Shown: piece after piece, positions 9,837 through 18,599 of the stretch
Numbering within the stretch: the stretch's first letter is position 1
Layout of the letters: each line of letters begins with the position of its first letter
From: Azospirillum sp.
Lineage (GTDB): Bacteria > Pseudomonadota > Alphaproteobacteria > Azospirillales > Azospirillaceae
NCBI GenBank assembly: GCA_027486405.1
Contig: JAIXPD010000002.1
Coordinates: 1 to 41,868 of the forward strand
Reading direction: 5' to 3'
Length of the DNA stretch: 41,868 nucleotides
Position numbers and translations under genes: made by a program
The notes under the pieces: generated by a model
What the model was told of the DNA's origin: nothing
What the model saw: only the letters and a program-made list of their open reading frames with translations
Database searches by the model: none

Positions 9837-11171
9837 TCAACGCCCCGCGTCGGTGGTGGGCGCGCGGGCGATCAGATGGAAAAAGGATCCCATGGCCAGA
9901 CCGCGCCGCCCGCCCAACGCGCCCAAATCGCCGCCATCGGCGGCGCGGGCCGACACCAACGGCGCGTCGTCGCCGCGCGACAGGGTGGAAGCGTAATGGA
10001 ACTCATGCCCCATCAGCCGCGTGCCCGCCGGTCCCAGCGGCCCATCGGCCAGCAGGGTGGCGCGGCGGTAGCCCAGATGCAGCTTGCGCTTGGCGAAGCT
10101 GGTCCGCACCCCCAGCAGCCCGGCCATCGGGTGGACGGTCCCGTCGGCGTCTTCCAACGTTTCGCCCATCGCCATGTAGCCGCCACACTCGCCATAGACC
10201 GGCTTGCTCTGCGCCGCCGCCACCAGACCGGCGCGGAAACGGGCGGCGGCGGACAGGCGGGCGGCGTGCAGTTCGGGATAACCGCCGGGCAGATAGACCG
10301 CGTCGCAATCGGCGGGCGGCGGTTCGTCGGCCAGGGGGGAGAAGAAGGACAGCTCCGCCCCGTTGGCCCGCCATCCGGCGATCAGATGGGGGTAGACGAA
10401 GGTGAAGGCGGCGTCGCGGGCGATGGCGATCCGCTGGCCCAAGGGCGGCATGGCCGGGGCGTCGCTGCCCAACCCGGCGCGCGACGGCACGGCGAGCGCG
10501 GCCACCCGGTCCACATCGACATGCTCGGCGACAAAACGGCCCAGACCGGCCAGCCGATCCGCCAGATCGGCGGTTTCTCCCGCCTGCACCAGCCCGAGAT
10601 GACGTTCGGGCAGCGCCACACCGGGGCTGCGGGGCAGGGCACCCAGCAGGGGAATGCCCAGCGCCTCGATCGCGTTGCCCGCAAGCGCGGTGTGGCGCGG
10701 GCTCCCGACGTTGTTCAGCACGACGCCGCCGATCCGCACGTCCGCGCGGTAGCTGGCGAAGCCCTTGACCAGCGCGGCGGCGGATTGGGATTGCCCCTTG
10801 GCGTTGACCACCAGCAACACCGGCCAGCCGGTGCGGGCGGCCAGATCGGCGGTGGAGCCGTCGCCGGTCGCGCCGACCGCCGCCACCCCGTCGAACAGAC
10901 CCATCAGCGCCTCGCACACCAGCAGGTCGGCCCCCTCGGCGGCGCGGGCGGCCAGCCCGTCCAGCAGATCCGGCCCCATCGCCCAACTGTCGAGGTTGAA
11001 ACTTGGCCGCCCGGTGGCCGCCTGGTGAAAGGCGGGGTCGATGTAGTCCGGCCCGGCCTTCAGCGCGCCCACCCGCAGGCCGCGTTCGCGCAGCGCCACC
11101 AGCAGGCCAAGCGTCAGCGTGGTCTTGCCGGTTCCCGACGCCGGGGCGGCGACAATCAGGCCATCAGCCAT
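9837..11171 (-). CDS. cobB: Cobyrinic/hydrogenobyrinic acid a,c-diamide synthase
   Basis: This enzyme (CobB, CbiA in the anaerobic pathway) amidates the a and c side chains of the corrin ring using ATP and glutamine. The 444-residue protein has an N-terminal dethiobiotin-synthetase-like ATPase domain with the P-loop APASGTGKTT at about residues 7-16. The C-terminal class I glutamine amidotransferase-like domain has its nucleophile Cys in YGECGGYM and a His in GHEFHYA. The ATG at 11171 starts MADGLIVAAPASGTGK; codons further upstream lie inside cobA. The cobA stop overlaps this start by 8 bases, so the two are translationally linked. In an oxygen-dependent pathway the substrate is expected to be hydrogenobyrinic acid. 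Confidence 0.93.
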   Translation of the reverse strand: MADGLIVAAPASGTGKTTLTLGLLVALRERGLRVGALKAGPDYIDPAFHQAATGRPSFNLDSWAMGPDLLDGLAARAAEGADLLVCEALMGLFDGVAAVGATGDGSTADLAARTGWPVLLVVNAKGQSQSAAALVKGFASYRADVRIGGVVLNNVGSPRHTALAGNAIEALGIPLLGALPRSPGVALPERHLGLVQAGETADLADRLAGLGRFVAEHVDVDRVAALAVPSRAGLGSDAPAMPPLGQRIAIARDAAFTFVYPHLIAGWRANGAELSFFSPLADEPPPADCDAVYLPGGYPELHAARLSAAARFRAGLVAAAQSKPVYGECGGYMAMGETLEDADGTVHPMAGLLGVRTSFAKRKLHLGYRRATLLADGPLGPAGTRLMGHEFHYASTLSRGDDAPLVSARAADGGDLGALGGRRGLAMGSFFHLIARAPTTDAGR

Positions 11172-11991
11172 GGATGGACACCTCATGATACGGCAGCCAA
11201 TCCAGTTGCGGGCGCAGGCGCACCACCTCCCCCACCACGACGATGGCGGGCGGGTCGAGGTCGCTGGCGGCGAGGTCGGCAACGCAGGCCCCCAGGCTGC
11301 TGACCAAGGTTTGCTGGTCCGGCGTCGTCGCCTTCGTCACCACGGCAACCGGCGTGTCGGCGGGCAGGCCACCGGCCATCAGCTCCGCCACGATGTCGGG
11401 CAGGCCCTTCCACGCCATGTACAGGATCAGGGGCGAACCGGTTGCGGCCAGCGCCCGCCAATTCGGCCCGCCGCCCAGCGAATGGCCGGTCGCCAGAATG
11501 ACCGCCTGGTTCGCGCTGCGGTGCGTGGCCGGAATCCCGGCATAGGCGGGACCGGCCACCCCCGCCGTCACCCCCGGCACGACGCGGAAGGGGATGCCCG
11601 CCTCGGCCAGCGCCTGCGCCTCCTCCCCCCCGCGCCCGAAGACGAAGGGGTCGCCGCCCTTCAGCCGCAGCACCCGGTGGCCTTCGCGCGCCAGCTCGAT
11701 CAGGCGGCTGGTGATGTCGTCCTGATGGGCCGATGGGCGTCCGCCGCGCTTTCCCGCAAACTCCAGCCTTGCCGTGGGCGCGGCGAGCGCCATGATCCGT
11801 TCACCCACGAGCGCGTCGTGGACGATGACGTCGGCTTGCCGTAGACCTTGCAGCGCCAGCAGGGTCAGCAGGCCGGGATCGCCAGGACCAGCCCCGGCCA
11901 GCCAGACGCTGCCGGGGGCAAAGGGAACCAGCAGGGATTCGGGCAGCGACGCATCGAACGGCGACCCGGAAATAGATGACGTGGCGGGCAT
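11164..11991 (-). CDS. cobA: Uroporphyrinogen-III C-methyltransferase (SUMT)
   Basis: SUMT adds two methyl groups from S-adenosylmethionine to uroporphyrinogen III to give precorrin-2, the entry point to the corrin branch. The 275-residue protein has a short unconserved N-terminus and then the SUMT signature LAGAGPGDPGLLTLLAL, the YAGIPATHR-type segment and the LRLKGGDPFVFGRGGEE motif. There is no CysG-type N-terminal dehydrogenase/ferrochelatase domain, so it is the stand-alone type. The ATG at 11991 shares the bases CATG with the cbiD start on the other strand, so the two genes diverge from overlapping start codons. The 3' end overlaps cobB by 8 bases. Confidence 0.92.
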   Translation of the reverse strand: MPATSSISGSPFDASLPESLLVPFAPGSVWLAGAGPGDPGLLTLLALQGLRQADVIVHDALVGERIMALAAPTARLEFAGKRGGRPSAHQDDITSRLIELAREGHRVLRLKGGDPFVFGRGGEEAQALAEAGIPFRVVPGVTAGVAGPAYAGIPATHRSANQAVILATGHSLGGGPNWRALAATGSPLILYMAWKGLPDIVAELMAGGLPADTPVAVVTKATTPDQQTLVSSLGACVADLAASDLDPPAIVVVGEVVRLRPQLDWLPYHEVSIHG

Positions 11992-13174
11992 GGACGACGA
12001 CCTGGACTCAAGCGTGGAAACGGGCGTGGAAACGGGCGGGAAAACCGGCAAGGCGGTGCCGACGGACGGCGCGGACCCTGATGCTACACCCCTGCGGCGG
12101 GGGTGGACGACGGGAACCTGCGCCACCGCCGCCGCGCGCGCGGCGACCGAGGCGCTGTTCGGCGGCGACTTCCCCGATCCGGTGACGGTGACGTTGCCGG
12201 GTGGACAGCAACCGGCCTTCGCGCTGGCCTGGACCGATCGGGGGACCGACGCGGCGACGGGGCCATGGGCGGCGGCGGGCATCGTCAAGGACGCGGGCGA
12301 CGACCCGGACGTGACGCATGGTGCCTTGATCCGCGCGCGGGTGTGGCGCGGCCCGGCGGGATCGGGCGTGACCTTCCGCGCGGGCGACGGCGTCGGCACC
12401 GTCACTCTGCCCGGCCTGCCGCTGGCGGTCGGCGAACCGGCGATCAACCCGGTCCCGCGCGCCATGATCGCCCAGGCGGTGCAAGAGGCGGCGGATCAGG
12501 CCGGGCAATCCGCCGATCTGGTGGTGGAGGTCGGGGTGGAAAACGGCGCGGTGCTGGCCAAACGCACGATGAACGGGCGGTTGGGCATCGTGGGCGGCCT
12601 GTCGATCCTGGGGACCACCGGCATCGTCGTGCCCTATTCCTGCGCGGCCTGGATCGCGTCGATCCAGCGCGGCATCGACGTGGCGCGGGCGGCGGGCCTG
12701 ACCCACGTCGCCGCCTGCACCGGCCACCGATCCGAACAGGCGGTGACGGCGCGTTACGGCTTCTGCGAACAGGCGCTGATCGACATGGGCGATTTTGCGG
12801 GCGGAACGCTCAAGCATCTGCGCCGCCAGCCGATCGCGCGCCTGAGCCTGTGCGGCGGCTTTGCCAAATTCGGCAAGCTGGCGCGCGGGCTGCTGGATTT
12901 GCACTCCAAGCGCGGCAGCGTCGATCTGGATTGGTTGGCCGATCAATTGGCCCGGCTGGGGGCGGCCCCCGATCTGATCGCGCAAACCCGCAGCGCCAAC
13001 ACCGCCGCCCAGGTGCTGGGGCTGGCGCAGGCGGCCGGGATCCCGCTGGCCGACCATGTCGCCTCCCTCGCCCGCGCCACCGCGCTCGCCACGCTGGACG
13101 GCGCGCCGGTGGCGGTCGAGGTGCTGATTACCGACCGCCAGGGGGCCATCGTCGGCGCGGCCCCCGGCTGGTGA
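11990..13174 (+). CDS. cbiD: Cobalt-precorrin-5B C1-methyltransferase family protein
   Basis: CbiD methylates C1 of the ring during ring contraction. The 394-residue frame begins with a poorly conserved 30-residue lead. The conserved body starts at LRRGWTTGTCATAAA, then MIAQAV, a VVVPYSCAAWIASI segment and the late CGGFAKFGKLARG motif. It is known as the anaerobic-pathway enzyme, but many aerobic B12 makers, such as Pseudomonas, carry it and lack CobF. No cobF is present in this window. It runs opposite to its neighbours: its start overlaps that of cobA on the other strand, and its end is 8 bases from the end of cobM. A GTG at 11981 is an alternative start. Confidence 0.92.
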   Translation: MDDDLDSSVETGVETGGKTGKAVPTDGADPDATPLRRGWTTGTCATAAARAATEALFGGDFPDPVTVTLPGGQQPAFALAWTDRGTDAATGPWAAAGIVKDAGDDPDVTHGALIRARVWRGPAGSGVTFRAGDGVGTVTLPGLPLAVGEPAINPVPRAMIAQAVQEAADQAGQSADLVVEVGVENGAVLAKRTMNGRLGIVGGLSILGTTGIVVPYSCAAWIASIQRGIDVARAAGLTHVAACTGHRSEQAVTARYGFCEQALIDMGDFAGGTLKHLRRQPIARLSLCGGFAKFGKLARGLLDLHSKRGSVDLDWLADQLARLGAAPDLIAQTRSANTAAQVLGLAQAAGIPLADHVASLARATALATLDGAPVAVEVLITDRQGAIVGAAPGW

Positions 13175-13182
13175 AGGCACCC

Positions 13183-13944
13183 TCACGCGCCCAAACCCCG
13201 GTAACGGCGGACGTGGCTGCCGTCGTAGAGAGCGCTGCACCGGAAATCCTCCGTCGCCAGCGCCGGGCCGACCAGGATCAGGGCGGTGCGCTCCATCGGC
13301 GCTTCGGCCACCCGCGCGACCAGCTCCGACAGCGCGCCGCGCACGACGCGTTCGTCCGGCCAACTGGCGCGATAGACCACCGCCGCCGGGCATTCCGCGC
13401 CATAGAGCGGGGTCAACCGCTCCACCACCCGGTCCAGCGCATGGATCGACAGATGAATCGCCAGCGTCGCCCCCGACGCGCCCAGCACCTCCAACGTTTC
13501 GTTGGCGGGCATGGCCGAGGCGCGCCCCTCCGTCCGCGTCAGGATCAGGGTCTGGCTGACCTCCGGCAGGGTCAATTCGCGGCCCAGCGCGGCGGACGCG
13601 GCGGCGAAGGCCGGAACGCCGGGGGTGATGGTGTAGGGGATGCCCAACTCGCGCAGGGCGCGGGTCTGCTCGCCCAGGGCGCTGTAGATCGACAGGTCGC
13701 CTGAATGAAGCCGGGCCACGTCCAGCCCCGCCGCGTGGGCGGCCTGGAACTCGGCGACGATCTCCTCCAGCGTCAACGGGGCGGTGTCGATGATGCGGGC
13801 GTCCTTGGGGGCGTGGGCGATGATCTCCGCCGGGACCAGCGACCCGGCGTACAGGCAGACCGGGCAGGCGGCGATCAGGTCACGCCCGCGCAAGGTCAGC
13901 AGATCGGGCGCGCCCGGCCCGGCCCCAATGAAATGAACGGTCAT
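13183..13944 (-). CDS. cobM: Precorrin-4 C11-methyltransferase
   Basis: CobM moves a methyl group from S-adenosylmethionine to C11 of precorrin-4. The 253-residue protein shows the tetrapyrrole methylase signature [18 protein letters not shown] at its start, [12 protein letters not shown], then [18 protein letters not shown] and [19 protein letters not shown]. These are specific to the CobM/CbiF group. Length is usual. Its ATG overlaps the stop of cobE by 4 bases (ATGA), so it is the last gene of the cobL-cobE-cobM run. It meets cbiD tail to tail. Confidence 0.94.
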   Translation of the reverse strand: MTVHFIGAGPGAPDLLTLRGRDLIAACPVCLYAGSLVPAEIIAHAPKDARIIDTAPLTLEEIVAEFQAAHAAGLDVARLHSGDLSIYSALGEQTRALRELGIPYTITPGVPAFAAASAALGRELTLPEVSQTLILTRTEGRASAMPANETLEVLGASGATLAIHLSIHALDRVVERLTPLYGAECPAAVVYRASWPDERVVRGALSELVARVAEAPMERTALILVGPALATEDFRCSALYDGSHVRRYRGLGA

Positions 13945-14360
13945 GGCGAGGACTCCGAAACGGCAGGGGCGGCAAGGGCGTTCGTGGCGGCGAGCGCAAC
14001 GGTGGCGCGCGGGGTGGAGCGGCGGGGCAGCAGCAGGCGGCCCGACGGCCCGACGGCGGCGAGCGCCGCCGCTTCGGCCACGCTCGCCAGCCCGACCGCC
14101 GCCGCCACGGTGGCGGAGCGGGTGACGGTGCGGGCCTGCGCGGCGGCGAGCGCGGCGGCGTCGATCACGGTGACGGGCAAATCCAGGCGGCGGGCGGCGT
14201 CGGCCACGCCCGGTTCGTCGCGCTTGAGCGCCGGAACCGCCAGACGGACGGCGGCGCGCTGGGCGGCGGTCAAGGCCGCCTCGTCAAAGGCGGCGGTCAG
14301 CAGCCCGGCGATCTCCGCCCCGTCGCAGCCCTTGCGGCAGCCCACACCGGCGGCGATCAT
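13941..14360 (-). CDS. cobE: CobE / CbiG C-terminal-domain protein
   Basis: A small 139-residue protein matching CobE, which equals the C-terminal domain of CbiG. It begins [16 protein letters not shown], the usual start of the family, then runs through an Ala-rich body with a [22 protein letters not shown] segment typical of CbiG. CobE is needed for the aerobic pathway, but its catalytic role is not clear; CbiG opens a lactone ring in the anaerobic pathway with its other domain, which is absent here. It overlaps cobL and cobM by 4 bases each, so the three are one translational unit. The C-terminus is rich in Ala and Thr. Confidence 0.85.
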   Translation of the reverse strand: MIAAGVGCRKGCDGAEIAGLLTAAFDEAALTAAQRAAVRLAVPALKRDEPGVADAARRLDLPVTVIDAAALAAAQARTVTRSATVAAAVGLASVAEAAALAAVGPSGRLLLPRRSTPRATVALAATNALAAPAVSESSP

Positions 14361-15610
14361 GGCTTGTCCGCCCGCCACAGCGTCACCGGCATGAAGGGCT
14401 TCCAGCCCCGGAAGCCGCCGACCGGCACGGCGCGGCTGACGGCGATCTGGGTCAACGCCCCGCCCAACCGGCGTTGGGCGTCGTGGAGCACCGCTTCCCC
14501 CTCCAGCGTCACCGCGTTGGCAACCAGCCGTCCGCCGGGTTTCAACGCCGACCAACAGGAATCCAGCACACCGTCGTTGCTGACGCCGCCGCCGATGAAG
14601 ACCGCATCGGGGGCCGTCAACCCGTCCAGCGCCGCCGGTGCCCGCCCCCGCACCAACTCCAGCCCCGGCACGCCGAGCGCGGTGGCGTTGGCGAGGATGC
14701 GGGCCTGACGGTCGGGGTGCGATTCGACGGCAATGGCGCGGTTGGCCGGGTCGGTCAGCATCCATTCGATGCCGATGGAGCCGGACCCGGCCCCGACGTC
14801 CCACAGGGTTTCGCCGCGCCGGGGGGCCAGCAGCGACAGGGTGACGGCGCGCACCTCCCGCTTGGTGATCTGCCCGTCGTGATCGAACCAATCGTCGGGC
14901 AGGCCGGGGGCCAGCGGGTGGATGCGGGCGTCCGGATCGGCGACGCACTCCAGCGCCAGCGTGTTGAGGTCGGCCACCGGCCCCGGCACCCCGGCCTCCC
15001 GGTCCCAGTTGTGGGCGGTGGCGCTGCGTTGGGCCTCGCGCGGGCCGCCCATCGCCTCCAGCGCCGTCAGGCGGGACGCGCCGAAGCCACGGGCGCGCAG
15101 CAGCGCGGCCAGCTTGGCCGGGGTCGTTCCGTCCCAGGATAGAATCAACAACCGTGCGTTCGGTTGCAGGTGCGGAATGACCAGTTCCAACGGGCGGCCG
15201 TGCAGGGTGAGACAGCGCGTGTCCTGCACCGCCCAGCCCAGCCGGGCGCAGGCCAGGCTGTAGGCCGAGGGGGCGGGCATTACCGTCATGTCGCTGGCCG
15301 GAACGACCCGCGCCAGCGTGGCCCCAACGCCGTACCACAGGGGATCGCCGCTCGCCACCACGCACACCGGCTGCCCGCGCCGGGCCAACAGACCGGTCAG
15401 GGCGTCGGTCAGGGGGGATGGCCACACCACCCGTTCCTGTCCCGGAACAACCGGCAGAAAGGCGAGGTGCCGCGCCCCGCCATAGACGCAGGCGGCGCGT
15501 TCGATTCCGGCGCGGGCGGCGGGCGACAGACCGTCCCACCCGTCTTCGCCGATGCCGACGACGGACAGCCAGCGCGACGGCGGCGGGCGGTCCGTGAGTG
15601 TGCTATCCAT
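14357..15610 (-). CDS. cobL: Precorrin-6Y C5,15-methyltransferase (decarboxylating)
   Basis: CobL methylates C5 and C15 and removes the acetate carboxyl at C12, giving precorrin-8x. The 417-residue protein is the usual fusion. The N-terminal CbiE-type half (about 1-210) has LSVVGIGEDGWDGLS and CVVASGDPLWYGVG; the C-terminal CbiT-type half (about 225-417) has ITKREVRAVTLSLL and the SAM-binding DVGAGSGSIGIEW. The ATG at 15610 was chosen because upstream codons would extend into the divergent cobK gene. It is the first gene of a leftward cobL-cobE-cobM run, with only 40 bases between its start and that of cobK. Confidence 0.94.
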   Translation of the reverse strand: MDSTLTDRPPPSRWLSVVGIGEDGWDGLSPAARAGIERAACVYGGARHLAFLPVVPGQERVVWPSPLTDALTGLLARRGQPVCVVASGDPLWYGVGATLARVVPASDMTVMPAPSAYSLACARLGWAVQDTRCLTLHGRPLELVIPHLQPNARLLILSWDGTTPAKLAALLRARGFGASRLTALEAMGGPREAQRSATAHNWDREAGVPGPVADLNTLALECVADPDARIHPLAPGLPDDWFDHDGQITKREVRAVTLSLLAPRRGETLWDVGAGSGSIGIEWMLTDPANRAIAVESHPDRQARILANATALGVPGLELVRGRAPAALDGLTAPDAVFIGGGVSNDGVLDSCWSALKPGGRLVANAVTLEGEAVLHDAQRRLGGALTQIAVSRAVPVGGFRGWKPFMPVTLWRADKP

Positions 15611-15650
15611 GGCGGCGCATCCTGCGGCGATCCAACGATGGTGACGTGAC

Positions 15651-16451
15651 GTGTTGAACGCTTTGATCCTTGGCGGGACCACCCAGGCGACGGCGCTGGC
15701 CCGGCGCTTGGCCGGACACGCGACGGTGAACGCCACCGTGTCGCTCGCCGGGCGCACGAAAAACCCGGTGCTGCCGCCCCTGCCGACGCGCATCGGCGGT
15801 TTCGGCGGGGCCGATGGGCTGGCGGCCTATCTGATCGAGCGCAAGGTCGGCGCGGTGATCGACGCCACCCACCCCTTTGCCGATCAAATCTCCGCCAACG
15901 CGGCGGCGGCCTGCACGCGGACGGGCGTGCCGTTGCGCCTGTTGACCCGCCCGGCGTGGCAGGCCGGTCCCGGCGACCGCTGGGTCACGGTCCCCGACAT
16001 GGCGGCGGCGGCGGTGGCGGTGCGCGATTGGCCCGGTCTGCCCGACGACGGGTGCGTCTTCCTGACCATCGGCCGACAGGAGGTTGCCACCTTCCTCGCC
16101 GCACCCGACCGCCGTTATCTGATCCGCGCCGTCGATCCGCCCGAGCCGATGCCCGCCCTGGCGCGCGCCAGCCTGATTTTGACGCGCGGCCCCTTCACGG
16201 TGGAGGCCGAAACCGACCTGATGCGCACCCACAACGTCGCCGTCATCGTCAGCAAGAACAGCGGCGGCAGCGCCACCGACGCCAAGCTGGAGGCCGCGCG
16301 GCGGTTGGGCCTGCCCGTGGTGATGGTGGATCGCCCGCCCGGCCACGGCGTGCCGGACCTGCCCGACCTGGACGCGGCGCTGGCGTGGCTGGAGGGGTTG
16401 GCCGGGGGAGAGGGCGTCCATGGGGTCGGTCATCCCGCTCACCCCCGGTAA
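15651..16451 (+). CDS. cobK: Precorrin-6A reductase
   Basis: CobK reduces precorrin-6A to precorrin-6B with NADPH. The 266-residue protein has the N-terminal NADPH-binding LILGGTTQATALARRLAG, then IDATHPFADQISANA and RYLIRAVDPPEP, and a late VIVSKNSGGSATDAKLEAAR, all standard in the CobK/CbiJ family. The start is GTG at 15651. It is read rightward while genes on both sides are read leftward: it diverges from cobL (40-base gap) and its last 13 bases overlap the end of cobJ on the other strand. The C-terminal end beyond the conserved domain is short and unconserved. Confidence 0.94.
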   Translation: MLNALILGGTTQATALARRLAGHATVNATVSLAGRTKNPVLPPLPTRIGGFGGADGLAAYLIERKVGAVIDATHPFADQISANAAAACTRTGVPLRLLTRPAWQAGPGDRWVTVPDMAAAAVAVRDWPGLPDDGCVFLTIGRQEVATFLAAPDRRYLIRAVDPPEPMPALARASLILTRGPFTVEAETDLMRTHNVAVIVSKNSGGSATDAKLEAARRLGLPVVMVDRPPGHGVPDLPDLDAALAWLEGLAGGEGVHGVGHPAHPR

Positions 16452-17197
16452 TGGCGGGGGGTGTAGACCCAGGGCTGGCCGTTCGGGCGGGGGACAAGGC
16501 GGGTGTGCGACGCGCCGATGATGACCAGCGTCTTCATGTCCGCCTGTTCGGCCTGCACCGCGCCCAGGCTGGTGATGGTCATGACCTCGTCCTCCCGGCC
16601 CACCGCGCGGCCCAGCACCACCGGGGTGTCGGGGGTGCGGATGGCGCGCAGCGCGTCGAAGGCGGCCCCCAACTGCCAGGGCCGGGCGCGCGAGATCGGG
16701 TTGTAGAGGGCGATGACGAAATCGGCCTCCGCCGCCAGACGCAGGCGCTTCAGCACCACATCCCACGGCTTCAGATTGTCCGACAGCGAGATGGCGCAGA
16801 AATCATGCCCCAGCGGCGCACCGGCCCGCGCCGCCGCCGCCTGCATCGCCGACACGCCGGGATCGACGCGCAGGTCGAGCGCGCGCCAGGCCGGGGGTGC
16901 CTCGGGGTCGTCCAGCGCCTCGAACACCGCCGCCGCCATGGCGAACACGCCGGGATCGCCACCCGACACCACCGCCACCTTGCGGCCCTGCGCAGCCAGA
17001 TCGAGCGCGAAGCGGGCGCGGTCCAACTCCACCCGGTTGTCCGACGCGTGGCGCACCTGCGGCCCCGGCGGAACCCGGTCCACATAGGGAAAATAGCCCA
17101 CCAGATCGGTGGCCTCGGCCAGATCGCGCCGGGCCTGCGGCGTCAACCACTCCTCCGGCCCCGGCCCCAGCCCGACGATGGTCAGCCAGCCGGTCAT
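16439..17197 (-). CDS. cobJ: Precorrin-3B C17-methyltransferase
   Basis: CobJ methylates C17 and contracts the ring, converting precorrin-3B to precorrin-4. The 252-residue protein starts with the methylase signature LTIVGLGPGPEEWLTPQA and continues with VGYFPYVDRV, VAVVSGGDPGVFAMAAAVFE and VDPGVSAMQAAAARAGAPL, then FVIALYNPISRARPWQL. These are typical CobJ/CbiH elements. The ring-contraction substrate is made by CobG, which lies upstream in the same run. The ATG overlaps the cobI stop by 4 bases, and the 3' end overlaps the convergent cobK by 13 bases. It is the last gene of the long riboswitch-headed run. Confidence 0.94.
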   Translation of the reverse strand: MTGWLTIVGLGPGPEEWLTPQARRDLAEATDLVGYFPYVDRVPPGPQVRHASDNRVELDRARFALDLAAQGRKVAVVSGGDPGVFAMAAAVFEALDDPEAPPAWRALDLRVDPGVSAMQAAAARAGAPLGHDFCAISLSDNLKPWDVVLKRLRLAAEADFVIALYNPISRARPWQLGAAFDALRAIRTPDTPVVLGRAVGREDEVMTITSLGAVQAEQADMKTLVIIGASHTRLVPRPNGQPWVYTPRHYRG

Positions 17198-17964
17198 TCA
17201 TACACCCCTTCGGCCCGCCGCCCGTCGCCGGGGATGACGATCTGCGAGAAATAGGGCGCGCTGTCCGGGGCGTCGGCCAGCGGCATCACCCGTTGTTCGA
17301 CCATGCTGGCCCGTTCGACGTACCACGCCCGGTCGGTCAACCCGGCGGCGGCGATGGCGCGGCGGACCTTGGGCAGGTTGCTGCCCAGCTTCATCACCAC
17401 GCTGGCCTGCGCCCCGGTGATGGCGCGCAGCAACGACGCCTCGTCCAGCGTGCCGGGGATGACCGACAGCACGTCGTCGCGCAGCATCAGCGGGCGCGGC
17501 AACAGGGAGGCGCTCGCCACCATGCTGGTCACGCCGGGCACAACCTCCGTCGGGAAACGGGTGGAGAGCCGCAGGAACAGATGCATGAAGGAGCCGTAGA
17601 AAAACGGATCCCCCTCGTTCAGCACCGCCACCGACCGACCGGCGGCGAGGTGGACGGCCAACCGTTCGGCGGACTCGTCGAAAAAGGCTTCGATCTGGCG
17701 GCCATAATCCGGGTGATCGGGCGGCAGTTCCACCGTCACCGGATAGACCATCGGCACCTCGACATGCTCCGCCGTCACCACCGCGTCGGCGATGCGGCGG
17801 GCGTGGCCGCGCGTGCCGCGCTTGCAGAAATAGGCGACGACCGGACAGGCGGCGATGCGCTTGACCGCCTTCAGCGTCATCAGGTCGGGATCGCCGGGGC
17901 CGACGCCGACGCCGTACAGCCGAGCGCTTTCCGGGGTGGGGGTGGTGAGCAAAGCGTCGGTCAT
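17194..17964 (-). CDS. cobI: Precorrin-2 C20-methyltransferase
   Basis: CobI adds the C20 methyl group to precorrin-2, giving precorrin-3A. The 256-residue protein has the signature ARLYGVGVGPGDPDLMTLKA, then AVLNEGDPFFYGSFMHLFLR and EVVPGVTSMVASASLLPRPL, and a later VVMKLGSNLPKVR. Those match the CobI/CbiL group. Length is normal. It overlaps cobH and cobJ by 4 bases each (ATGA junctions), so cobH-cobI-cobJ are translated as a coupled set. Nothing looks truncated. Confidence 0.95.
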   Translation of the reverse strand: MTDALLTTPTPESARLYGVGVGPGDPDLMTLKAVKRIAACPVVAYFCKRGTRGHARRIADAVVTAEHVEVPMVYPVTVELPPDHPDYGRQIEAFFDESAERLAVHLAAGRSVAVLNEGDPFFYGSFMHLFLRLSTRFPTEVVPGVTSMVASASLLPRPLMLRDDVLSVIPGTLDEASLLRAITGAQASVVMKLGSNLPKVRRAIAAAGLTDRAWYVERASMVEQRVMPLADAPDSAPYFSQIVIPGDGRRAEGVYE

Positions 17965-18599
17965 TCCACGTCGCTCGCCAGCGCGTTGACGGCGGCGGCG
18001 GCCATGGCGCTGCCGCCACGCCGCCCCCGGATCGCCAGATAGGGCAGGCCGAACGGGTTGGCGGCCAGCGCGTCCTTGCTTTCAATGGCCCCGACGAAGC
18101 CGACGGGGAAGCCCAGCACCGCCGCCGGTTTCGGCCCGCCCGTCGCGATCCGTTCCAGCAGATAGAACAGCGCGGTCGGCGCGTTGCCGATGGCGACCAC
18201 CGCGCCCTCCAGCCGATCCCCCCACAGGTCGAGCGCGGCGGCCGACCGCGTGTTGCCGATGCGCCCGGCCAAACCGGGAACCGACGGGTCACGCAGGGTG
18301 CAGATCACCGGGTTGTCGGCGGGCAGCCGGGCGCGGGTCACGCCGTGGGCCACCATTTCGCTGTCGCACAGGATCGCGGCCCCCCCGCGCAGCGCGGCGC
18401 GGGCGGCGGTGCCGACGTCGGCGGAAAACATCAGGTCCTTGGCCGCGTCCACCATGCCGCAAGCGTGGATGACGCGCACCGCCACCGGCTTCAGATCGTC
18501 GGGCAGGCCGGACAGATCGGCCTCCGCCCGGATGGTGGCGAAGGACTGGCGGTAAATGGCCGCTCCATCGCGAATGTAGTCGTAGAGCGGCTCAGACAC
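17961..18599 (-). CDS. cobH: Precorrin-8X methylmutase
   Basis: CobH shifts a methyl group from C11 to C12, turning precorrin-8x into hydrogenobyrinic acid. The 212-residue protein has the expected YIRDGAAIYRQSFATIRAE start, the catalytic His in RVIHACGMVDAAKDL, AILCDSEMVAHGV and GNAPTALFYLLE, and the late GFPVGFVGAIESKDAL motif. GTG at 18599 is the start: GAGGAG lies about 7 bases upstream, and the protein then begins SEPLYDYIRDG as expected. It overlaps the end of cobG by 8 bases. No anomaly is seen. Confidence 0.95.
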   Translation of the reverse strand: MSEPLYDYIRDGAAIYRQSFATIRAEADLSGLPDDLKPVAVRVIHACGMVDAAKDLMFSADVGTAARAALRGGAAILCDSEMVAHGVTRARLPADNPVICTLRDPSVPGLAGRIGNTRSAAALDLWGDRLEGAVVAIGNAPTALFYLLERIATGGPKPAAVLGFPVGFVGAIESKDALAANPFGLPYLAIRGRRGGSAMAAAAVNALASDVE

